A DNA stretch of 64,000 bases, from the NCBI GenBank assembly GCA_036365145.1, contig JAEOAD010002762.1:46001-110000 (forward strand), given 5' to 3'. Both the position numbers and the translations under genes were made by a program. Positions 57,832 to 64,000 of the stretch are shown here, one piece after another; the stretch's first letter is position 1; each line of letters opens with the position of its first letter. Under the pieces are notes generated by a model. That model was not told the origin of the DNA and made no database searches. It saw nothing but the letters and a program-made list of their open reading frames with translations. The DNA is from Orientallactaga sibirica. Lineage: Eukaryota > Chordata > Mammalia > Rodentia > Dipodidae.

Positions 57832-58130
57832 CTTTTGCCCAGCAGATGGAACCTCCGCTGGCCGCTGAGCCGAGCAGGAGCGCGGTGGCAGTGAACGTTC
57901 CGGGCGGCTGTCTCTGCAGGTATAGGGGGGGCTCCATCTGGCCGCTTTTGGAAGTGCAGCACCAGCGCTCCATGGAACGTTGGTCTGCTGGACGCTGACC
58001 ACGGCTGGCCTGGCTGTGAGCCGAGCAGCGTCGACCAGACCCGCGGTGGCAGGCGCGATAGTCTCGGTAGTGCGGCGTGGCGCAGAGCCGTCCGTTCTGT
58101 GGAGATTGGACCTGCAGGTATAGGGAGGTG
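57832..58130 (+). promoter_or_regulatory. Putative RNA polymerase I spacer promoter, two tandem units
   Basis: GCAGGTATAGGG occurs at about 57918 and 58114, 196 bp apart, with related upstream blocks (GAGCCGAGCAG, GCGGTGGCAG). The second reads GGAGATTGGACCTGCAGGTA, close to the gene promoter core here (GAATTTGACCTGCAG) and to the rodent gene-promoter core. By that alignment a start would be near 58124. A GCGTCGACCAGAC word at 58028 resembles the Sal box. The position upstream of the enhancer repeats fits the known rodent layout. Activity is inferred. Confidence 0.5.
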
Positions 58131-58442
58131 GGTTTTTCGCAACCTCCTTGGCCACGGGGGGCCTGCTGGAGGGGCGCTCTTAGCTGGTTGACCAGAAGTC
58201 CCCGCTGTTGGGCTTTTTCTTCAGCTGTTCCGGATGGCTTGTTGCCGGCTGGGTTTTCTGTACCCCGTGTGTGCTGTGCCCGGTTGGCTGCTGTCGGCCG
58301 GCTGGGTTCTGTTAGCTGTACCCGTGTGTGTGCTTCTCTGCTGCCGGCGGGAGCGTCGCCTTTACCGGTTGACCCCGGTCGGCCCCTGGCTGAATGAGAG
58401 CTTCCCCTGCCTGGGGGGAGATGTCACTCGTCGCCCTCACCG

Positions 58443-60240
58443 GGGCTGGGTTAGGTTCCCGGCCTCGGCAGACCCTTGTCCTGACGCGGGCCGGAGCGCC
58501 CCCTTCCGACGGGGGGGCTGGCTCGTCTTTTACCGGCTTGTGCCGTGCCGCCGCCGCCCGCCGGGCGGGGCGGGGCCAGGGAGAGGTGGAGACGTCCGTG
58601 GCAAGGGAGGGACGGTTCTTCGCGCTCAGCCCGGAGGGCCCCTCACCGCCCACACCTGCCCGCTGGCGTGCGGACGCCCGCTATGGGTTAGGGTCGGTCC
58701 CGGCCTCGACTCAGACCCTTGTCCTGACCGCGCGGTGCCGGTAGAGCGCCCCCTTCCGACGGGGGCTGGCTCGTCTTTTACCGGCTTGTGCCTGTGCCGC
58801 TGCCCGAGCGGGCCGGGGCCGGGGCCGGCAGGGAGAGGTGGAGACGTCCGTGGCAAGGGAGGGACGGTTCTTCGCGCTCAGCCCGGAGGGGCCCCTCACC
58901 GCCACACCTGCCCGCTGGCGTGCGGACGCCCGCTATGGGTTAGGGGGGTCCCGGCCTCGACTCAGACCCTTGTCCTGACCGCGCGGTGCAGAGCGCCCCC
59001 TTCCCTTGGCTCGTCTTTGACCGGCTTGTGCCTGTGCCGCTGCGGGCGGGGCCGGGGCCATGGGGAGGTGGAGACGTCCGTGGCAAGGGAGGGACGGTTC
59101 TTCGCGCTCAGCCCCGGGGGGCCCCTCACCGCCACACCACCCCGCTGGCGTGCGGACGCCCGCTATGGGTTAGGGTCGTCCCGGCCTCGACTCAGACCCT
59201 TGTCCTGACCGCGCGTGGTGTAGGGCGCCCCCTTGGCGGGCCTGTGCCGGGGCCGGCAGGGAGAGGTGGAGACGTCCGTGGGGGGGGGACGGTTCTTCGC
59301 GCTCCGTCTGCCCGCTGGCGTGCCGGAGGTCGCCCGCTATGGGTATTACCGGCTTGTCCTGACCGCGCGGTGCCGGTAGAGCGCCCCCTTCCGGGGGGCT
59401 GGCTCGTCTTTTACCGGCTTGGCCTGTGCCGCTGGGGCCGGGGGGGGCCGGCATGGAGAGTGGAGACGTCCGTGGCAAGGGAGGGACGGTTCTTCGCGCT
59501 CAGCCCGGGGCCCCCCTCGCCGCCACACTGCCCGCTGGCGTGCGGACGCCCGCTATGGGTTAGGGTCGGTCCCGGCCTCGACTCAGACCCTTGTCCTGAC
59601 CGCGCGGTGCCGGTAGAGCGCCCCCTTCCGACGGGGCTGGCTCGTCTTTACCGGCTTGTGGTGCCGTGCCCGAGCGGGCGGGGCCGGGGCCGGCATGGAG
59701 GTGGAGACGTCCGTGGCAAGGGACCCTTGTCAGCCCGGGGGCCCCTCACCGCCACACCTGCCCGCTGGCGTGCGGACGCCCGCTATGGGTAGGGTCGGTC
59801 CCGGCCTCGACTCAGACCCTTGTCCTGACCGCGCGGTGCCGGTAGAGCGCCCCCTTCCGACGGGGCTGGCTCGTCTTTTACCGGCTTGTGCCAGTGCCGC
59901 TGCCCGGGGCGGGCCGGGGCCGGCGGGGAGAGGTGGAGACGTCCCGTGGCAAGGGGGGACGGTTCTTCGCGCAGCCCGGAGGGCCCCTCACCGCCACACC
60001 TGCCCGCTGGCGTGCGGACGCCCGCTATGGGTTAGGTCGGTCCCGGCCTCGACTCAGACCCTTGTCCTGTCCGCGCGCGGTGCCGGAGAGCGCCCCCTTC
60101 CGACGGGGGGGGCTGGCTCGTTTTTTACCTGTGCCAGTGCAGTGCCCGCCCGGAGGGCCTGGGCTGGGCCCGGCAGGGGAGAGGTGGAGACGTCCGTGGC
60201 AAGGAGGGACGGTTCTTCGCGTTCCCCCGGGGGCCCCGTT
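58443..60240 (+). promoter_or_regulatory. rDNA enhancer-type repeats, about eight units of 175-250 bp
   Basis: Each unit starts near GGGTTAGGGTCGG and contains CTCGACTCAGACCCTTGTCC, GGTAGAGCGCCCCCTTCCGA, GGCTCGTCTTTTACCGGCTT, GGAGACGTCCGTGGCAAGGG, GGTTCTTCGCGCTCAGCCC and GCTGGCGTGCGGACGCCCGC. Unit starts fall at about 58447, 58684, 58936, 59166, 59340 (truncated), 59556, 59788 and 60029. They lie between the putative spacer promoter and T0, the place of the enhancer repeats in mouse and rat rDNA, which bind UBF and stimulate polymerase I. Long open frames on both strands are GC artefacts. Confidence 0.85.
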
Positions 60241-60453
60241 CCCGTGGGCAGCTGGTCGTCCCTCCACGCCGCGGGCCCCCTGTCTCGGCTGCCGTGTTTG
60301 GCCCTGTGTCCTCGTCCTTTTTTGTGTTTGGCAGTGGGGTCCGGGGGGGAACCGAGCCGGGCCTTGGTGGGTGTTGTGGCCAGGGGGCTCCATGATCCCG
60401 TGTGTTAGGTAAGTCCCGCCCCGTCGCCCCTCTCTCCGTTCTTTAACCCTCAA
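60241..60453. other. Unique spacer between enhancer repeats and T0
   Basis: GC-rich, with a T-run (GTCCTTTTTTGTG) near 60315 and GTGGCCAGGGGGCTCC near 60376. No repeat unit. Probably part of the upstream promoter region. Confidence 0.5.
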
Positions 60454-60470
60454 GGGTCGACCAGTTGTCC
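60454..60470 (+). terminator. Promoter-proximal terminator T0 (Sal box, TTF-I site)
   Basis: GGGTCGACCAGTTGTCC matches the rodent Sal box bound by TTF-I, and it sits 170 bp before the inferred start, the same distance as T0 in mouse. In mouse, TTF-I bound here stops read-through from the spacer promoter and organises promoter chromatin. The sequence and spacing together make this a firm call. Confidence 0.92.
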
Positions 60471-60634
60471 CTAGAACTCCGGTTCTCTCGTGGATTGGGA
60501 TCATCTGAGGTCAGGTACCCGGCCCTGGGTTCCAGGAACTCCCAGTGGTATGTGGACTGCCCCCGCTGTCTGGTGTCATGATTTTATCAGCCCTAATTGG
60601 GAGAATTTGACCTGCAGAATAGTGCTGACACGCT
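60471..60634 (+). promoter_or_regulatory. 45S rRNA gene promoter (RNA polymerase I), start at about 60624
   Basis: GCTGACACGC at 60624-60633 is the sequence at the human start site and differs by one base from the mouse start (ACTGACACGC). It is preceded by GAATTTGACCTGCAG, corresponding to the mouse core promoter TTGGACCTGGAG region recognised by SL1/TIF-IB. The upstream control region would reach to about 60470. Species-specific divergence between start and T0 is usual for polymerase I promoters. Confidence 0.88.
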
Positions 60635-61129
60635 TGTCTTCAGGTCTGTGAGGCTATAAAGGGTCGTGTAGGTTCCTAGCGGTTGCCGTTGCCACCAAGG
60701 CCGTGGGTTACCTGTGATGTTGGGGCCCTCGTCTAGGCTCTTGGCTTTGTGACGCCTCTGCCTCTCGCGCTCCGTGCACGTTCCCTGCCCGCCTATATTT
60801 GCCTGTTCCTCCCGGGCCATTGGTACCTGCTTGCCGTGGTTTTGGGGTTGCTGGTCCCCGTTTGCTTCCCCGCTTTCTCCAACTGCAGGTACCGCGGCGA
60901 TGCTCTTGGCAACCACCTGCCTTTTCTTGGCGCTCTTTCCCGTGCGTGTCAGGCGCTCCCGACCAGACCTTCCCGGTGGTTGTCCGTCGCTGTCACCCGA
61001 GGCTGCTGTAGTGTGGTACGCCTGAACGGGGGCCTCTTCTGGTGGCCGTCCTCGCTCCTCCTCGCTCCCTTTTGGGTTTTTTTTTTTATTTTATTTTTAA
61101 ATCTTACCCCTTGTCTGAGGCACTTTTTC

Positions 61130-61460
61130 GGGGTTGACGCTGAGTCTTTGGGGCGCCTCTTGGCTGGAGCCTCCCGAGTGCTTTGGTTTGGTGGCTTTTT
61201 TTTTTTTTTCCCCTTATTGAGGCTGCTTTTTTTTTTTATGCGTCTTGCGTCTTGACTCGACTTGGGGTGCCGCCGGCTGGAGCCTCCCGAGTGCTTTGGT
61301 TGGGTTTTTTTTTTTTTTTTTTTTTTTGGTTCCTCTTTTGCGAGGCGGTTTTTCTGTGCCTTGGGTCCGATTCCTTGGGGTGCTGCCGGCTGGAGCCTCC
61401 CGAGTGCTGTGGTTGTGTGGCTTTTTTTTTTTCAGTTTTCTTTCCCCAGGGATGTTTTTG
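61130..61460 (+). repeat. Three tandem 113-bp repeats with T-runs in the 5' ETS
   Basis: GGCTGGAGCCTCCCGAGTGC starts at 61162, 61275 and 61388, exactly 113 bp apart, each followed by a long T-run. The mouse 5' ETS has CCTCCCGAGTGC-plus-T-run repeats at the corresponding place, so the pattern is conserved among rodents. Confidence 0.88.
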
Positions 61461-61670
61461 GGACTTCCTGGCACAGGGGCCCTCGCGTCATTGCCTTGCC
61501 TGCCAGAGCTTCCCTCCCGAGTTGTGCTCTGGCAGCACACGAGCCAGACTTCTCCCGACCGCTGCCCAGTCTGCGTGTGTGTCTCTTCTCCTCTCCATGC
61601 CTCAGGGTCCACTCCCGGGGGGCCCCATTGCAGCGCTTTTCCGCTTTCGTGCGCCTGCCGGTGTCTGGTT

Positions 61671-61850
61671 GATCGATGTGGTTGTGCTACGCTCTCTTCG
61701 GGCCGGGCCTAAGCCGCGCCAGGCGAGGGACGGACATTCATGGCGAATGGTGGCCGATCTTCTCGTTCTGCCTGCGGGCCTCTCTTCTCCCTCCCCGCCC
61801 TTTGGTGGTGTGTGGAAGGCAGGGGTGCGGTATCCGGCCCGACTTTGCCC
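61671..61850 (+). other. Conserved early-processing (A') region of the 5' ETS
   Basis: GATCGATGTGGTTG begins the most conserved ETS block of mammals, with GGGCCGGGCCTAAGCCGCGC, CGGACATTCATGGCG, TCTTCTCGTTCTGCC and GGTGTGTGGAAGGCAGGGGT. In mouse the first endonucleolytic cut and U3 snoRNA contacts map to this block near +650. Here it begins at +1048, because the upstream part of the ETS is longer. Confidence 0.87.
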
Positions 61851-64000
61851 GACTTCCCGCCCTGACTGGCTGGTGGTCCCCGGTTGCGTGCGGCAGGTCC
61901 CTGATCTCGCTTGCCGTTTCGTCTCCGGACCCCGTGTGCGGTTGTCTGCTCCTCTCCGTATCGGAAGGGGGTCTCCGTCTCCGCCGTGGCACGCGCCCTC
62001 CCGAGCGGTGTGTGACACGCCCTGCCTTGGCCCTTTGCGGTGCTCCTGGAGCGCTCCAGGTTGGCCCACGAGGTGCCTGAGGCTGAGTGGTGGTGTCGTC
62101 CCTGTCCCGGGGGGGTCCTCCTGCGTCCGTCCGCTGCAGTATTGTTGGACGCTGCCGTGGCGTTCAGGCCTCGCCGTTTGGCGGGTCCTTGGCTGAAAGG
62201 GGGGGTCGAGGCGGAAACGAGGTGCGCTCCACCGAGTGGGGTGTTTGCCTCATGGTCCCCGTGAGTAGCGGGGACTTTCGGGCGAGCGCATGCCATGCCA
62301 TCCGTGTGCCCCCCCCCGCGGGCTGTGCACGGGCATTTGGGTGTGCTGAGCAATCGTGGCGGGCTCGGGCCTCCAAATCATCTTGAGTCTGACTTCCCGG
62401 GTCGCTGTCCGCGGATGCTCAAAGTGCCCTTGAGGCTTACCTATAACGCAGACCCCCTCCCGATGCTGCTGCTCGCCCCGACTCGGACGCGGGGGAGTGC
62501 CGGACGGGTTGGGAACGACCCGCCCTCAGTGAGAAAAAGCCTTCTCTAGCTATCCAAACAAGGGCGTGCTTAGGTGCTGGGGCCCCGAATCCCTCCTCTG
62601 CCGCCCACCTGTTACTGCGCGTAGTAGCCGCCCGTCTCGTTGACTGTCGACGTGTGTAGGCCTGGGTCATGCCCTCCTCACCCCTCAGGGGCGGGGGGGG
62701 GTCCGCCGGTCCCCGCGGGGGGGGCCGAGCGCTGACTTCTTCGCCTGCCGCGGCCCTCGTCTCTCCGCTCTTGGGTCGGGGGGAGGATCACGTTGGGCCG
62801 GGCCGGTGCGTCCGTCCGCTGCGCTGTGTCATGTGGTGGTGTCGGTGGGTCCCGCGTACACGCCCGCGCGCGCGAGGCCTTTTCTCCCGCCTGGTGGTGG
62901 TGGGTCCAGGGGGGGCTTGGGGGCTTGGACTTGGGGGCTCCCCGGCCGTCCCCGTTCCCCTGCCTCCCCGTGCCGCCTGTGAGCGACTCTCCTTGCTTGC
63001 CTCCCGTCCTGTCCCGTGCCGCGGCCGCGGGCCGCCGGTGCTGTGTGTGTGGTGGTGCTGGGCCGCCTCCCGGGTGTGGTGCCACGGGGATACCGGCTTT
63101 CCCCTTCTCGGATGGGGACCCGGGTCGCGGGATTCCGCAGATGGCTTTGAGTGGTGGAGGCACTGCCCCAGCGGGTCGCTGGACGTTGGTGTCTGTCACG
63201 CGAGGGTTGTGCTGTGTGTGTTGGTGTTTGTTTCTCCCGGTTTTTCTCCGTGGTCTTTGGCTTCCCCCCTGGGGGGGGCCCCGGCTCGGCGTCGCAGGCG
63301 TGGCGGGACCGCCCCCTCGGTGTTGTGGGCGGTGTGATCCCGTTGGTTTACCTGTCGGCCCGGCCGCATTGGCTGGCTGCGGAGGGTCTTCCTGGGTGAG
63401 TTTCACTTCTCCTCTACATCGTCTGGCTCTCGAGCCCCCCCCCCCGCCTGACACCGGTCCGTCCTTCCGTCGGTCGATTGCCGCCTGCTGCGCTGGTGAC
63501 CCGTCGTGGTCTCTCTCCTGGCGTGCGTGGTCGTGTCTCTGTTACCGCGGGAGCGTCTGGGTCCGTGTGGGGTGGGTGGGAGGTATTGGAAGGGGGCTCG
63601 TGGCTGCTGCGGTGGCGCATGGTGCGGGTGTCGGTTCCGTGTGGAGGCGTCAGCCCGTTGGTTGGTCGGGGGCGTCGCCGAGGGGTTTCTGCACGGCCGG
63701 CTCCGTCCTCGGGGTCGCGTGGGACCATCGCTGCGCCGAGGGGGCGCCTGGTGGTGAGATACCCGCGCGTGTCCTGGGCGACGTCCGGTCGTGTCGGCTC
63801 CGAGGGTCTCCTCCCTTCCCGGGCCTCGCTGGCTGCCGGATGCTGGCGCCCCGTGCCCCGTTGCCTTGCCCTTTGTGACGCTCTCCTCCTGTCTCCCGCC
63901 GGCCTTGCCCTTGCCGCCGCGTTCTCTTGGCCTATCTGCGTGCTTTCCGGTGCTCGGCCTCCGACCCCGCAGAAGGAGGGCCGCGTCCGCTGTGTGTGTA

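Larger units (their letters stand above)
60624..64000 (+). rRNA. 45S pre-rRNA 5' external transcribed spacer (partial; 18S beyond the window)
   Basis: It begins at the GCTGACACGC start and runs off the window. Several blocks match the mouse and human 5' ETS in the same order: GATCGATGTGG with CAGGCGAGGGACGGACATTC and TCATGGCGAATGG (61671-61750), GCGGTGCTCCTGGAGCGCTC (62037-62056), TGTCCGCGGATGCTCA (62406-62421), CCCTCAGTGAGAAA with GCCTTCTCTAGCTATC (62523-62556), and GGGGAGGATCACG (62780-62792). The 3377 bp seen are close to the full rodent length of about 4 kb. It is transcribed by polymerase I in the nucleolus and removed during 18S maturation. Long open frames on both strands are not genes. 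Confidence 0.93.

Noticed and set aside
58234..60412. Long GC-rich open frames up to 324 codons in the enhancer repeats
   Set aside because: They arise from high GC and repeat structure, are open on both strands, and lie in an rDNA spacer. No domain is recognisable.
61183..63878. Long open frames (up to 361 codons) within the 5' ETS
   Set aside because: The DNA is the polymerase I transcribed spacer, with conserved non-coding blocks matching mouse and human. The frames include poly-Phe from T-runs.
63000..64000. 18S rRNA start
   Set aside because: The conserved 18S beginning (ACCTGGTTGATCCTGCCAG) is not present before 64000. The last kilobase is still ETS-type sequence.

Overview
This window is rodent nuclear DNA, and most likely from a jerboa-type dipodoid such as Jaculus. 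The evidence is many copies of a tRNA-derived SINE with the head GCTGGAGAGATGGCTTAGC and a CT-rich/AAATAAAT tail (the Dip family known from jerboas), monomeric B1 SINEs of rodent type, a rodent L1, class II and MaLR-type endogenous retroviral elements, exons of a vertebrate RET receptor copy, and a mammalian 45S rDNA promoter and 5' ETS. There are no intact protein-coding genes. Nearly all open frames are chance frames, repeat-derived frames or pseudogene exons.

Layout. 1-14.24 kb: one long L1 lying on the minus strand (5' end at the right), split by a decayed class II provirus (623-6046, 6-bp target duplication), by a small retrocopy (6986-7208) and by a MaLR-type LTR element that has become LTR-internal-LTR-internal-LTR (9652-13265, 5-bp target duplication). 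14.25-16.16 kb: a cluster of Dip SINEs and old L1 3' sequence. 17.4-24.1 kb: a partial, intron-containing duplicate of RET (exons 2-6) disabled by a frameshift in exon 4 and by a stop and a frameshift in exon 6; exon 7 onward is absent. 24.2-27.4 kb: unidentified, probably retrocopied pieces, B1 copies and an L1 tail. 27.49-52.92 kb: a 25-kb head-to-tail array of about 55 units of roughly 460 bp. Each unit is a Dip-like SINE plus a 140-bp spacer. The array has a partial higher-order repeat of about 3.8 kb, one solo LTR insertion and several scrambled stretches. 52.9-55.2 kb: unique DNA and dispersed SINEs of the same subfamily. 55.2-60.45 kb: rDNA intergenic spacer with roughly 195-200-bp repeats, two putative spacer-promoter units and about eight GC-rich enhancer-type repeats. 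60454-60470: TTF-I (Sal box) terminator T0. 60624: inferred RNA polymerase I start. 60624-64000: the first 3.4 kb of the 45S pre-rRNA 5' ETS, including the conserved early-processing (A') region. 18S lies beyond the window.

How it fits together. Reading 5' to 3', the right end is a complete RNA polymerase I control region: spacer promoter, enhancer repeats, T0, gene promoter, ETS. No 28S or 3' ETS appears in the 60 kb upstream. The simplest reading is therefore that the window crosses the edge of an rDNA array (NOR junction), or an isolated rDNA unit, with ordinary repeat-rich chromosome DNA on the left and a SINE-derived satellite between it and the promoter. The most interesting candidate system is that satellite: its units carry a near-consensus CTCF-type motif (consensus CCACAAGGGGGCGC) in the same orientation every ~460 bp, directly upstream of an rDNA promoter.
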